Assembly (NCBI GenBank): GCA_026706425.1
Contig: JAPOYW010000327.1
Location: 1-50,554 of the forward strand
DNA: 50,554 nt
Direction of reading: 5' to 3'
DNA from: Gammaproteobacteria bacterium
Lineage (GTDB): Bacteria; Pseudomonadota; Gammaproteobacteria; Pseudomonadales; Azotimanducaceae
A program made the translations under genes and the position numbers. The notes beneath the pieces were generated by a model. The model searched no databases and was not told the DNA's origin. It saw only the letters and a program-made list of their open reading frames with translations. Below are positions 28,310 to 37,454 of this stretch, piece by piece; the first letter of the stretch is position 1; every line of letters starts with the position of its first letter.

Positions 28310-28412
28310 GGTGCGCGCGGACCGGAGGTCCGCCGCCTCCCGGCCCGCTCTTGAACAGGGTGCTACGCCGTGTGCGGACGTGGACGCGGCGGACTACCGG
28401 TCCGCGCGCACC
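28310..28412. repeat. inverted pair of REP-like elements
   Basis: A 28-base unit at 28310-28337 (plus orientation) and its partner at 28385-28412 (minus orientation) match at 25 of 28 bases. Their outer 15 bases are perfect inverted repeats of each other. Each unit is itself a small hairpin (GCGGAC, loop, GTCCGC), and the pair together could form a long cruciform. The layout, two REP-type palindromes facing each other in an intergenic gap, is that of BIME/REPIN elements. A core copy lies at 147-165. The gap between the permease stop and the symporter start holds nothing else. Confidence 0.6.
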
Positions 28413-28416
28413 CACG

Positions 28417-29781
28417 CTAGCGCTGACGCTTCATCCAGACGAGACCGCCCACCGCGGCCCAGATCAACACGATTATCCACTCGTGCGGCCACGCCAGTCC
28501 CGAAGGACTGCCTGGCAGATAGAGGCAAAGTAGCCCGGCCGCGAGGACGATGGCAGCGTAGCCCACGAGGCGCGGATAGCGCACCTCGAACGGGCGCGGC
28601 AGCTCGGGCTCGCGGTGGCGCAGCACCAGGAAGGCAATGGGCACGAAGATGTAGGCCACGACCACCGCAAGGCTGCCGGTGTTGATCAGCCAGACGAGGA
28701 TCGTCCGGCCGAAGAGCGGGGATATGCAGGACAGGACGCCGATCAGGACGATCGCGGCGTAGGGCGTCTTGTACCGCGGATGGAGGCGTGCGAACACCGC
28801 CGGCAGCGAGCCGGACTCGGCCAGCGCGAAGATGAGCCGGCTGCCGCCGATGATGAAGGCGTTCCAGCTCGTCAATATGCCCCCGATGCCGCCGATCAGC
28901 AGCAGGTCACCCGCCCATGGATGCTGCCAAAGGCGGGCAGCCGCGTCGGCCGTGGCCATGTTCGCATCGCCCAGTTCAGCACTCGGAATTGCGCTCGCGA
29001 CCGCGAACGACACGGCGCCGTACCAAAGCACGGCCAAGCCCACCGAGAACACCAGCAAGACCCCGATCCGCCGCGCCGGGAGGTCCACTTCCTCGGCCGA
29101 CTGCGGGAGCACGTCGAAGCCCACCAGCATGGCCGGGACCATGATGAGCACCGTCAGTATCCCGATAGCCGGTTCGGCGACGAAAGGACGTGCCGTCTCA
29201 ATGCCGCCGCTCGTCGCGGCCCCCGCGATCAGGAAGATGCCGGCGGCCACGATCATCCCGGTGACGATGTTCTGCACCACGGCGGCCGTCCGGATGCCGA
29301 CATAGTTCACCACCGTCATGACGATCGCGCCAATCCAGCCGACCACGACGAATCCGATGTCCACCGGAGCGTCCACCACCGTCCACAGGGTACCCACACG
29401 GATGGCCGGGACGAGGTATTCAACGGCTGTCGGGAGTGCGACCGATTCGAAGACGCACACGGTGACGTAGGCCATGAGCAGGGCCCACGTGCACACGAAC
29501 GACCAACCGGGTCCGAGAGCGCGCAGCGTGTAGACGTGCTCGCCGCCCGCCTTGGGCATGGCGGACGCAAGTTCCGCGTAAGTGAACGCGATGAAGCCGA
29601 TGGCGAGGCCGCCGGCGGCGAAGGCCACCAGCGTGCCGACGCTGCCGGCGTTGGCGACCCACACGCCGGTCATCAAGACCCAGCTCCAGCCGATCATCGC
29701 GCCGAACGAGAGGGTCAGCACGGCGCGCGCCTTGAGCACGCGCGCGAACCGCGGCGCAGCCGGCTGGTCCAGCTCAGCCAC
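28417..29781 (-). CDS. APC-family amino-acid permease
   Basis: Inner-membrane transporter of 454 residues with about 12 hydrophobic segments, from the amino acid-polyamine-organocation superfamily. SFGAMIGWSWVLMTG in the first segment is the unwound substrate-binding helix, EHVYTLRALGPGWSF is a typical APC loop, and PVFARLHPRYKTPYAAI follows segment eight. No signal peptide or extra domain is present. The GTG at 29781 is preferred because AGAGGA lies six bases upstream. It overlaps the DUF3750 gene by eight bases. A longer start at 29826 adds residues without homology. The substrate is unknown. Confidence 0.88.
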   Translation of the reverse strand: MAELDQPAAPRFARVLKARAVLTLSFGAMIGWSWVLMTGVWVANAGSVGTLVAFAAGGLAIGFIAFTYAELASAMPKAGGEHVYTLRALGPGWSFVCTWALLMAYVTVCVFESVALPTAVEYLVPAIRVGTLWTVVDAPVDIGFVVVGWIGAIVMTVVNYVGIRTAAVVQNIVTGMIVAAGIFLIAGAATSGGIETARPFVAEPAIGILTVLIMVPAMLVGFDVLPQSAEEVDLPARRIGVLLVFSVGLAVLWYGAVSFAVASAIPSAELGDANMATADAAARLWQHPWAGDLLLIGGIGGILTSWNAFIIGGSRLIFALAESGSLPAVFARLHPRYKTPYAAIVLIGVLSCISPLFGRTILVWLINTGSLAVVVAYIFVPIAFLVLRHREPELPRPFEVRYPRLVGYAAIVLAAGLLCLYLPGSPSGLAWPHEWIIVLIWAAVGGLVWMKRQR

Positions 29782-30574
29782 CGACAGTCCTCTGTGGCAA
29801 GGCCCCAAGCCCTGGCAGCTTGACACCGAACGGCTTGGCGCCGATGCCCGCCGACAGCCCCAACAGGTTCACCTCGACCCCTTCCCGGGGCGAGGCGATG
29901 ACGCCCGCCAAGCCCAGTACGGAGAGCTGCACACCCCGGCCGCTCGGCGGTATCCCAAGCCAGGCGCCATCGGCCAGGTAGTCCTTGCCGATCGCCGTCG
30001 GCGGGAGCTGCAAACCCAGTTCCGGCACGCGTCGGCCGACGTAGGCGGTGAACGTGTTGCTGTTCGGTCCCGGCCAGGTGCGGTATTCGCGCGAATAGGG
30101 GTATTCGTCGATCGCGGCTTCGATACGGTCGATCAGCCCCTCGACGCCGACGCCTCGCCGGTCGACCAGCAGCAGCGGCCGGTTGGAGAACCATTGGTCG
30201 TCAGGGGAACCGTCCCGCTGGGCGAGAGCGGAACCGGTTCGGTAGAGTCGCCAGCCGATTACCTCGTGGCGGCGGTAGCGATCAGCGCCGGGCCGTTTGG
30301 TCGCAATCCAGCTATGCACGGCCACGCTGCCGCGCAGTCCCCATGTTCGCGCCGCATAGACCTGGACCACCGCTTCGGGCGTATCGGCCGGCGACGGCGC
30401 AAATCCGGTCGCGGCATGATCCGCGTCGCTCCAATGCGGGCGCTCGGCAGCAAGCCTGAGCGCGAAAGCAACCACGGCGGGGAGTACAAAAACTGCGAGC
30501 AGCACCCAGGCCACGATCCTGACCGGACGCTTGGTTCTACTTGGCAGGCGAGGGGTTAGAATCCGCCACCGCAT
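29774..30574 (-). CDS. DUF3750 family protein
   Basis: Conserved protein of about 266 residues with one N-terminal membrane segment (VAWVLLAVFVLPAVVAFAL, about residues 20-38) and a periplasmic body. I recognise the DUF3750 pattern: REYRTWPGPNSNTFTAYV, GLQLPPTAIGKDYLADG and the closing IGAKPFGVKLPGLG. Its function is not known. The ATG at 30574 lies in a CATG shared with the start codon of the opposite-strand gene. A GTG at the membrane segment, behind a CAGGA-like site, is the main alternative start. The stop overlaps the permease start by eight bases, so the two are co-translated. Confidence 0.75.
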   Translation of the reverse strand: MRWRILTPRLPSRTKRPVRIVAWVLLAVFVLPAVVAFALRLAAERPHWSDADHAATGFAPSPADTPEAVVQVYAARTWGLRGSVAVHSWIATKRPGADRYRRHEVIGWRLYRTGSALAQRDGSPDDQWFSNRPLLLVDRRGVGVEGLIDRIEAAIDEYPYSREYRTWPGPNSNTFTAYVGRRVPELGLQLPPTAIGKDYLADGAWLGIPPSGRGVQLSVLGLAGVIASPREGVEVNLLGLSAGIGAKPFGVKLPGLGALPQRTVGG

Positions 30575-30836
30575 GCCCCACCGGTTCGACATTCCCCACC
30601 GCCACAGAGCCTTCAGCATCGTCATCGGCGACGACGACGGGCTCGAACTGTGGCTCGATGGCTGCTTGCGCAAGCGCCGCGACCCGTCGCCCCGGGATCC
30701 CCTGTACGTGTGGACAAACGTGGAACTCGACTGGGAAGAGCACCACTACGTCGAGGCGCGGTACTTTCGCAACACTCGTCAACTGCAGGTGACAATCAAC
30801 GGAGCGCCGATCCTCGAGCGGTCGCTGGCGCCGTAA
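30573..30836 (+). CDS. small conserved-looking acidic protein, 87 aa
   Basis: Not recognised. The 87-residue protein alternates strands and charged turns (FSIVIGDDDGLELWLDGCLRK, YVWTNVELDWEEHHYVEARYF, LQVTINGAPI) and has no membrane segment or signal. The composition is protein-like (Trp, Tyr and acidic residues) rather than the Arg/Ala noise of shadow frames, which is why I accept it. Its ATG at 30573 sits in the same CATG as the start of the divergent DUF3750 gene. Its last 41 bases overlap the 3' end of the RND gene on the other strand. No ribosome site is obvious. Confidence 0.6.
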   Translation: MPHRFDIPHRHRAFSIVIGDDDGLELWLDGCLRKRRDPSPRDPLYVWTNVELDWEEHHYVEARYFRNTRQLQVTINGAPILERSLAP

Positions 30837-33800
30837 GCGGTGCCGCGTGGCTCGCCCGACCCGTGACGAACTCGCGCAGGCTAGCCTGGATCGCGTAAAG
30901 GCTCGGGATCAGCAGCAAGGTGATCCCGGTCGCGAACAGAATGCCGAACGCCAGCGATATGGCCATCGGTTTCACCATCTGCGCGTGCATGGACCGTTCC
31001 GCCACGATCGGCACCAGGCCGCAGAAGGTCGTCAGCGAGGTCAAGAGAATCGGCCGGAACCGCACCATGCCTGCCTCGATGGCCGCGGCGATGGTGGGGA
31101 CGCCTTCGGAAACGCGACGATTGATGTAGTGCACGAGGATCAGGCTGTCGTTCACCACCACGCCGGCGAGCGCGAAGAAGCCCAACGCCGAAATGGCATT
31201 CATGGCGATGCCGCAGATCCAGTGTCCGATCACCGCCCCGATGAGGCCGAACGGAATGACCATCATGATCATCAGCGGCTGCAGGTAGGACTTTAGCGGT
31301 ATCGCCATCAGCACGTAGATGCCGATCAACGCCGCGCCGAAGCCGAGCAGCATCTCGATCACCGAGGACGCCTGTTCCAGCGCCGACGTGCCGAGGCCGA
31401 ATTCCACCCCCGGATAGCGCGTCCTCATTTCCGGGATGATCGTGTTCCGAACGGCATTCATGACGGCACCCGGCTCGACCATGCCGGTGTTGGCGTTCGC
31501 CTCGACCGAGACCGTGCGTCGACTGTTGATGCGGCGGATCGAGTTGTAGCCGCGCTCTAGCTTGTAGTCGGCGACCGCATTGAACGGCAACTCGCGACCG
31601 TCCGGCAGCCGAATCCACATGTTCTCGAGGTTGCCGATCGAGACCCGCTCGCTGCGCGGATAGCGCACCATGACCCGGACCTCCGAGTCGCCGCGCTGGA
31701 TGCGTTGCGCTTCGGCGCCATAGAAAGCCTGCCGGACCTGGCCGGCCAGATCCGCCAACGTGACGCCCAGCGCCTCCGCCTCAGGGCGGACCTCGAGCTT
31801 GACTTCCTCCGGACCGACGTTCGCTGAACTCTCGATTTCGTAGAGCCCGTCGTAGTTGCGCAGATGGTCGGCCAGTTCGTCGGCGGCTGCCTCGACCTGG
31901 CGGTAGTCTCGACCCGACAGGCGGAACGAGACCGGCGCGCCGCTGCTCATGCGCATGCTGGAGGAGAACCTAAGTTCCTCAGTGCCGGCGATGTCGCCGA
32001 TCTTTCCACGCCAGCGTCTCTCGACCTCCTTCGGGCTGACGTCGCGCGTCTCGCCCTCGACCAATTGAACCTGGAAGCGGGCGGAATTGCCCCCTTGTAT
32101 GGAGCCGAACGAGTGCTCGACGACGTCGTAGTCGAGGTCGTACTCCTCCTTGAGTTCCTCGTTGACGGCCCTGAGTCCGGCGTCCATCTGCTCGACGATG
32201 CTCTTGATCAGACTCTCCGGGGCGCCTTCCTGGATCTGCACGGTCGCGGAGACGAAATCCGCCTCCATCTCCGGGAAGAACACGACACGAACAAAGCCGC
32301 CGAGTACAAGGCCGATCATGAGGATGGCGATCCCGATGAAACTGGCGACGGTGGTCCAGCGGTGCTCGATGGCACGCTTCAGTAGCGGGCTGTAAACATG
32401 GCTGACGAACCACATGAGCTTCGTTCCCGCCCAATCGGCAAAGCCGCGCCTGGAGCCGTGGGACGAGCGCATGATCGCGAGGTGCGACGGCAGGATGAGC
32501 TTGCTCTCGACGAGCGAGAAGGCAAGGCACAGGATGACCACCCAGGCGATCGCGCCGGCGAAGGCGGACGTGCGTCCCGTCTGGAACAGCATGGGCAGGA
32601 ACGCCATGATCGTCGTCAGCACGCCGAATGTCGCCGGCACCGCCACGCGCTGCGCGCCACGGACGATGTTCGGCAAGGTGTAGCCCTTGCGCTCCGTCTC
32701 GGCGTACGAACTCTCCGCGATGATGATCGCGTCATCCACCACCACGCCCAGCACGAGAATGAACGCGAACAGGCTCATGATGTTGATCGAGACGTCCACC
32801 AGCGGCAGCGGCATCATCATGAACGCGCCCAGGAACGCCACGGCCATGCCCAGGATCACCCACAGGGCGATCTTCAAGTGCAGGAAGACGCCGAGGATCA
32901 CGAGGACGAGGACGGCGGCGAGCGCCATGTTCTTGAGCATCATCGTCAGGCGGCCTTCCAGGAACACCGAAGTGTCAGCCCAGACCGTCATCTGCGCCTC
33001 GGGGGGCAGCGTGGCGTTGCGCTGCTCGACGTAGTCCCGCACCGCAGCGCTCACATCGATCGGGTTCTCGTCCTCCGTCGCCGAGACGTTGATGCCGAAG
33101 GAGCGCTTGCCGTCGAAGAACGAGTAGCTCTCCGTTTCAGCGAAGCCATCACGGATATTCGCCACGTCGCCGAGGTGTATGCGCGTTCCATCCGGCCGCG
33201 TCAGCAGCACGATGTCCTTGAACTCCTGCCCGGTGTACGCCTGGCCCGTGGCGCGCAGCCGGATGTCGCCGGCCGCCGAGCGGATCGCGCCGCCCGGCAA
33301 GTCCAGCGACCAGCGCCGAATCACCTGGGCCACGCCGTCGAGCGTCAGCCCGTACTGGCGCAATGCGCTCTCGGAGATCTCGACCGATATCTCGAACGGC
33401 CGCGACCCCATGACCTCGGCCGACGACACGTCCGGCAACGCCACGACCTCTTCCCGGATCGTGTCGGCGAGTTCCTTCATTGTGGCCTCGTCGAGATCGC
33501 CGGCCAGTTGGATGTTGACCACGCCGGTCATGAACCGGAACTCGGAGATCATCGGCCGCTCGGTCTCGTTCGGGAACGTCGAGATGCCGTCGATGGCGAG
33601 TTTCAGCTTGTCGGTCATCTCGGCGATCTCGAAGCCTTCCCTGAGCTCGACGCGGACACTGGCCACGCCTTCGCTGGCCGTCGACGAAATCTCGTGAATG
33701 CCCTCGATGGACTCGATGGCCTCCTCGATGCGCACGACGACGGCCTTCTCGACCTCCTCGGGTGCCGCGCCGAGATAGGGCACCTGGATCTGGATCATGT

Positions 33801-33966
33801 TCGACTGGAACTCGGGGAACGTCTCCTTCTTGAGGATGAAGACGCCGACGATGCCGCCGATGATGATGGCGAACATCATCAGGTTCGCCGCGACGTGGTT
33901 CTGCGCGAACCAGCCGATCAGGCCGTGGACTTCGTCCTCGGGAGCGACCGCCGCCTGGTCACTCAT
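30796..33966 (-). CDS. RND efflux transporter permease
   Basis: Inner-membrane proton-driven pump of 1056 residues, the inner component of a tripartite exporter. Motifs include an N-terminal membrane helix after WFAQNHVAANLMM, the porter domain with FPEFQSNMIQIQVPYLGAAPEEVE, the proton-relay Asp pair in VVDDAIIIAESSYAE, and the second-half VVVNDSLILVHYINRR. Length is standard for the HAE-type RND family. The short periplasmic turn FPEFQ places it in the group of RND pumps found with a single adaptor in marine Gammaproteobacteria. The ATG at 33966 overlaps the adaptor gene by eight bases. No TolC-like gene is adjacent, so an outer channel encoded elsewhere must serve. Substrate unknown. Confidence 0.92.
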   Translation of the reverse strand: MSDQAAVAPEDEVHGLIGWFAQNHVAANLMMFAIIIGGIVGVFILKKETFPEFQSNMIQIQVPYLGAAPEEVEKAVVVRIEEAIESIEGIHEISSTASEGVASVRVELREGFEIAEMTDKLKLAIDGISTFPNETERPMISEFRFMTGVVNIQLAGDLDEATMKELADTIREEVVALPDVSSAEVMGSRPFEISVEISESALRQYGLTLDGVAQVIRRWSLDLPGGAIRSAAGDIRLRATGQAYTGQEFKDIVLLTRPDGTRIHLGDVANIRDGFAETESYSFFDGKRSFGINVSATEDENPIDVSAAVRDYVEQRNATLPPEAQMTVWADTSVFLEGRLTMMLKNMALAAVLVLVILGVFLHLKIALWVILGMAVAFLGAFMMMPLPLVDVSINIMSLFAFILVLGVVVDDAIIIAESSYAETERKGYTLPNIVRGAQRVAVPATFGVLTTIMAFLPMLFQTGRTSAFAGAIAWVVILCLAFSLVESKLILPSHLAIMRSSHGSRRGFADWAGTKLMWFVSHVYSPLLKRAIEHRWTTVASFIGIAILMIGLVLGGFVRVVFFPEMEADFVSATVQIQEGAPESLIKSIVEQMDAGLRAVNEELKEEYDLDYDVVEHSFGSIQGGNSARFQVQLVEGETRDVSPKEVERRWRGKIGDIAGTEELRFSSSMRMSSGAPVSFRLSGRDYRQVEAAADELADHLRNYDGLYEIESSANVGPEEVKLEVRPEAEALGVTLADLAGQVRQAFYGAEAQRIQRGDSEVRVMVRYPRSERVSIGNLENMWIRLPDGRELPFNAVADYKLERGYNSIRRINSRRTVSVEANANTGMVEPGAVMNAVRNTIIPEMRTRYPGVEFGLGTSALEQASSVIEMLLGFGAALIGIYVLMAIPLKSYLQPLMIMMVIPFGLIGAVIGHWICGIAMNAISALGFFALAGVVVNDSLILVHYINRRVSEGVPTIAAAIEAGMVRFRPILLTSLTTFCGLVPIVAERSMHAQMVKPMAISLAFGILFATGITLLLIPSLYAIQASLREFVTGRASHAAPLTAPATARGSALR

Positions 33967-35116
33967 TGACGCGGACCAGCATCCCGGGCAGCGGCTGTTC
34001 GGGCGGTGTCACGGTGTAACGTTCGCCGTCGGCGAGGCCGCTCGCCACGTAGGAGAACCGCTCGTCGGCGCGGACGATCTCGAGGTGCCGGGGATGTATT
34101 GCCATGTCCTCGCCAACCAGCCACAACGTCTCGCCGCGCTGCAGCGAGTGGCGCGGGATGACGAACATGTCGCCGCCGTCGCGCCCTTCGATCTCCGCGG
34201 TCACGAAGGTGCCGATCCGCAAGGGCTCGTCACCGTTCCCAGTCTGGCCATAGGGGTCGTCCACCTGGGCCACGACGTGCAGGACCCGGCTTTCCGCGTC
34301 GAAAACACCTTCAGAGCGCACGATGCGGCCCTGCCATGCCCGGCGCACGCCGCCGATGTCCGCGCTAAGCTCGACGGGCAGGAATGTTTCGCTGTCCGCG
34401 TCCGGCAGATCGAGGTATTGCAGGTCCACCTGCGGCAAGGGCAAGCGGACCTCGGCGTAGTCGGTTGCGAAGGTCTCGGCGACTTGCGTTCCCACGTTGA
34501 CGTACTGGCCGACATCGGCGCGCTTCTCGCGCACCATCCCGTCGTAGGGTGCACGGATCACGGTGCGATCGAGATCCTCCGTCGCCTTTTCCAGATCCGC
34601 CTCGGCGAACTCCAGGGCTGCAACCGCCTCCGCCAGTTGCGGCTTGCGCAGCGCGAGGTCCGAAGCGGGACGGGACGCCGCGGCGTTGAGCTCGCGCAAG
34701 CGCTGCCAATCCTGGTACGCGTAGCCAGCGAGGGCATGCTCAGTGGCCACCTTGGTGCGCGCCTTGGCCACTTCCGAACGAGCCCGTTTGAAGGCGGTCT
34801 GGTAGTGCCGCGGATCGATGCGCACCAGCACGTCGCCGGCTTTGAAGAATCCACCGCTAACGAAGGCGGGCGCGACCTCGGCAATCTGCCCGGAGACTTC
34901 GCTCACCAAGGTGGTGCGGGTGCGCGGCGTGACGACCCCCTGCGAGTGCACGGTAAAGGTCACCGGCTCGCGTTCCGCCACGGCGACCTGCACGAGCAGC
35001 GTGGGCGGAGGCGCAGCGATTCGCTCGACCTCGGGACGTGCCGCAATGATCTGCATTGCGACCAAAATGGCGCCCCCGATGATGGCGATGGGCAGAACGA
35101 TTTTGAGCCAGCGCAT
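33959..35116 (-). CDS. RND efflux periplasmic adaptor (MFP)
   Basis: Membrane fusion protein of 385 residues linking the RND pump to an outer-membrane channel. An N-terminal membrane anchor (LKIVLPIAIIGGAILVAM) is followed by a lipoyl half-motif VVTPRTRTTLVSEVSGQI, a coiled-coil hairpin (about residues 105-180), the second lipoyl half TVIRAPYDGMVREKRADVGQYV, then beta-barrel and membrane-proximal domains. It has no lipobox, so it is anchored by the helix. It is the first gene of the adaptor-pump operon, divergent from a PhyH gene across a 107-base region with a palindrome. No regulator gene is adjacent. Confidence 0.92.
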   Translation of the reverse strand: MRWLKIVLPIAIIGGAILVAMQIIAARPEVERIAAPPPTLLVQVAVAEREPVTFTVHSQGVVTPRTRTTLVSEVSGQIAEVAPAFVSGGFFKAGDVLVRIDPRHYQTAFKRARSEVAKARTKVATEHALAGYAYQDWQRLRELNAAASRPASDLALRKPQLAEAVAALEFAEADLEKATEDLDRTVIRAPYDGMVREKRADVGQYVNVGTQVAETFATDYAEVRLPLPQVDLQYLDLPDADSETFLPVELSADIGGVRRAWQGRIVRSEGVFDAESRVLHVVAQVDDPYGQTGNGDEPLRIGTFVTAEIEGRDGGDMFVIPRHSLQRGETLWLVGEDMAIHPRHLEIVRADERFSYVASGLADGERYTVTPPEQPLPGMLVRVNE

Positions 35117-35156
35117 GGGTCCGGTCGCGGCAGCCGCCCGCTTGCTGCGCGAGTGC

Positions 35157-35173
35157 TACCAAAGGTAACGTTA
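35157..35173. promoter_or_regulatory. palindromic site upstream of the RND operon
   Basis: TACC-AAA-GGTA (35157-35167) runs into the perfect 8-base palindrome TAACGTTA (35166-35173), 40-57 bases upstream of the adaptor start and 50 bases from the divergent oxygenase start. Efflux operons are usually controlled by TetR- or MarR-type repressors binding such palindromes. The regulator is not in the window. Confidence 0.35.
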
Positions 35174-35223
35174 GCGGTCCACAGTAGCGCACCCACGCAA
35201 GAAATGGAAACACTTTTTTCGTC

Positions 35224-36003
35224 GTGACGACCCGGTCCCCCGCCGATCCAGATCGCTACGCGCTGCCGAGTGCCCGTTACCGGCGGGACGGCTACGTCGT
35301 ACTCCGCGAGTTCGCGTCCGCCGAGCAGTGCAACCTCCTTGCGGATCTGGCCCGGCGCGATCTCGAACCGCTCGTCGGGCCGGCGGAGTTCGAAGCCGAT
35401 GTCGGCTATCCGGGCGCACCGCGCTCACGCAACGACGCCGGCGGGACCACGCCCCGGCGACTGCTTCACGCCTACTCGCGCGATGCCGCGTTCCGTCAGT
35501 TCGCCACGCGAAGCGACCTCGGCGCCGTACTGCGGCAACTACTGGGTAACGAGCCTTGCCTGTCCCAATGCCATCACAACTGCGTCATGACCAAGCACCC
35601 GGGTTACTCGAGCGCCACGTTGTGGCACCAGGACGTGCGCTACTGGTCGTTCGACCGCCCGGATCTGGTGTCGCTGTGGCTGGCGCTGGGCACCGAGACG
35701 GCCGCCAACGGCGCGCTGATGGTGATCCCCGGCAGCCACCGCCTGAACCTGGACCGGGGACGGCTCGACCGCGACCTGTTCCTGCGCCCCGATCTTCCCG
35801 AGAACAATGCGCTGATCGAGCAGGCCATGACGCTCAAACTGGCCGTCGGCGACGTGCTGCTGTTCTCGAGCCGGCTGTTCCACGCCGCGGGACGCAACGA
35901 CACCGATGCCGTCAAGCTGTCGCTGGTGTTCACCTACCACGCCCCCGACAACCGCCCGATTCCCGGCACGCGCTCGGCCCAGTACCCGTCGATCCGGCTC
36001 TAG
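35224..36003 (+). CDS. PhyH-family dioxygenase, second copy
   Basis: Fe(II)/2-oxoglutarate oxygenase of 259 residues, distinct from the one at 25815. The iron ligands are His135 and Asp137 in LWHQDVRY and His220 in RLFHAAGRN. VIPGSHRLNLDRG is the family loop. At the position where a 2-oxoglutarate-binding Arg usually follows the distal His, this protein has Lys231 (VKLSLVFTYH), which may change co-substrate binding. The GTG start at 35224 lies close to a T-rich tract with no clear ribosome site. It is divergent from the RND operon, and a hairpin terminator lies downstream. The substrate is unknown. Confidence 0.85.
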   Translation: MTTRSPADPDRYALPSARYRRDGYVVLREFASAEQCNLLADLARRDLEPLVGPAEFEADVGYPGAPRSRNDAGGTTPRRLLHAYSRDAAFRQFATRSDLGAVLRQLLGNEPCLSQCHHNCVMTKHPGYSSATLWHQDVRYWSFDRPDLVSLWLALGTETAANGALMVIPGSHRLNLDRGRLDRDLFLRPDLPENNALIEQAMTLKLAVGDVLLFSSRLFHAAGRNDTDAVKLSLVFTYHAPDNRPIPGTRSAQYPSIRL

Positions 36004-36060
36004 CTTCCGCAACCAAGTGGTAACCGCACTTTCCACTCGGTCGTGAATAGTGGCAATTGG

Positions 36061-36091
36061 CCGCACGGTCGGACGACCGACCTGGTTGCGG
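36061..36091. terminator. hairpin between convergent genes
   Basis: ggtcgg-acga-ccgacc (36067-36082) is a perfect 6-bp stem with a tetraloop, extended by ccgca and tgcgg outside it. It lies between the converging PhyH and small membrane protein genes and could stop transcription from both sides. There is no T tract. Confidence 0.45.
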
Positions 36092-36130
36092 CGTCCGCAT
36101 CCGTCCCTACGGCTCGCCTGAGCTCCGCGC

Positions 36131-36337
36131 TTACGGTCGGACCGATCGATGGAAGCGCAGCGCCAGGGCCACGTGCACGATCGCCAACGCCCCGTAAGCG
36201 GCGACGAACAGGCCGCCTGCCGGCATTACGAAGCTCTGCGCGAACGCGAGCGAAGCCCAGGCGATTCCAAACGCCGCATGCCACCGAACTCGCACCGCGG
36301 CCGAGGCTGCCGAGCGAAGCCATTGAACCAACGTCAC
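36131..36337 (-). CDS. small membrane protein, 68 aa
   Basis: Not recognised. The 68-residue protein has two hydrophobic segments (about 21-38 and 42-60) separated by a short Pro/Gly turn, with Arg at both ends, as expected for a helical hairpin in the inner membrane. The GTG start overlaps the stop of the acyl-CoA dehydrogenase gene (GTGA), which argues for a real, translationally coupled last gene of the operon. Confidence 0.6.
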   Translation of the reverse strand: MTLVQWLRSAASAAVRVRWHAAFGIAWASLAFAQSFVMPAGGLFVAAYGALAIVHVALALRFHRSVRP

Positions 36338-37452
36338 AGCCGTCCCTTCCCCAGATCCAGCCGGCCGCGCACGAGGTTGAGCCTAAGCACGTCGCTCGCG
36401 CCTTCCGCCAAGCGCATCGATCGCACCCGCCGGTACAGTTCCTCCAACGGATGCCCGGTCCGCAGCGCGATCCCGCCGACGAGTTGAATGCCGGCGTCCA
36501 CGATGTCGCCAACCGCCTCCGTGGCGAAGACCTTCGACGCGATGCCCTCGTTGACGATGTTCTCGCCCGCGTCGCCGAGCCGGGCCGTGCGATAGACCAT
36601 GCTGCGCGCTGCATAGGCGCGGATCCGCATGTCGGCGTAGCGCAATCGGACCCCCTCGCGGTCGCCGAGGGGCGTGCCGCTGCGATGCGGTCGCTGGATG
36701 TACTCGGTGACGAAGTCGATGACCCAGCGTGCCAGGCCCACGCTCTCGGCCGCGAACGCCAGTCGGGTGTCGCCGATCTGGCGCAATGCGCGCGGCATGC
36801 CCCGCCCGGCCTCGCCGACGATGTGCGCCGCCGGCACGCGCACGTCGTGGAACTCCATATAGGCATGATGGCTGCCGTCCATTGACGCGAACGTGCGCGC
36901 GACCTCGACGCCGGGCGCGGCGCGGTCGATGACCACCATGGCCGGACCATGGCCCTCCACGTCAAGGAGCACATTGATGAAGTCCGCATCGGCACCGCCC
37001 GTTACGTAGGACTTCTGCCCGTTGACCACGAGGTCGTCGCCATCGCGGCGCGCCCAGGTCGCCCGTTCGGCGCCGTCCGGTTCGGTAAACCCGAACGCGC
37101 CGCGCTTTTCCCCGGCGAGCACTGGCGCGAGATAGGCACTCTTCAATGGCTCGTCAACCCCGGCCAACACGCCCGGCCCGGGACCGAACAGGCCGCCCAG
37201 ATGGCTGACGTTGTGACTGCCCAACGTGTCGCGCACGACCGTCATGGCCAGGAGCGATGCGCCGGAGCCGCCGAACTCCGTCGGTTGCGTCATCGTGAAG
37301 ACGCCCGCGTCCTTGGATGCTTGGCGCGCCCGCGCCGCCCGTTCCCTGGGCTCGAGCGAGGCGTCGTCGCGCAGCGGCACGAGCACGTCGCGGGCCATGG
37401 CGTCCACGCGATCGCGCAGGGCCGCCAGATCGTCGGTCAGTTGCTCCGGCAT
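36334..37452 (-). CDS. acyl-CoA dehydrogenase
   Basis: FAD-dependent acyl-CoA dehydrogenase of 372 residues that would introduce a trans-2 double bond into an acyl-CoA and pass electrons to ETF. The N-terminal helical domain leads to FGFTEPDGAERATW (FAD/substrate region), VNGQKSYVTGGADADF and the C-terminal helical domain with QLVGGIALRTGHPLEELYRRVR and EGASDVLR. Length is normal. The ATG at 37452 is two bases after the stop of the wHTH gene. Its place at the end of a tRNA-modification operon is unusual, and no other beta-oxidation gene is adjacent. The chain-length preference is unknown. Confidence 0.9.
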   Translation of the reverse strand: MPEQLTDDLAALRDRVDAMARDVLVPLRDDASLEPRERAARARQASKDAGVFTMTQPTEFGGSGASLLAMTVVRDTLGSHNVSHLGGLFGPGPGVLAGVDEPLKSAYLAPVLAGEKRGAFGFTEPDGAERATWARRDGDDLVVNGQKSYVTGGADADFINVLLDVEGHGPAMVVIDRAAPGVEVARTFASMDGSHHAYMEFHDVRVPAAHIVGEAGRGMPRALRQIGDTRLAFAAESVGLARWVIDFVTEYIQRPHRSGTPLGDREGVRLRYADMRIRAYAARSMVYRTARLGDAGENIVNEGIASKVFATEAVGDIVDAGIQLVGGIALRTGHPLEELYRRVRSMRLAEGASDVLRLNLVRGRLDLGKGRL

Positions 37453-37454
37453 CG

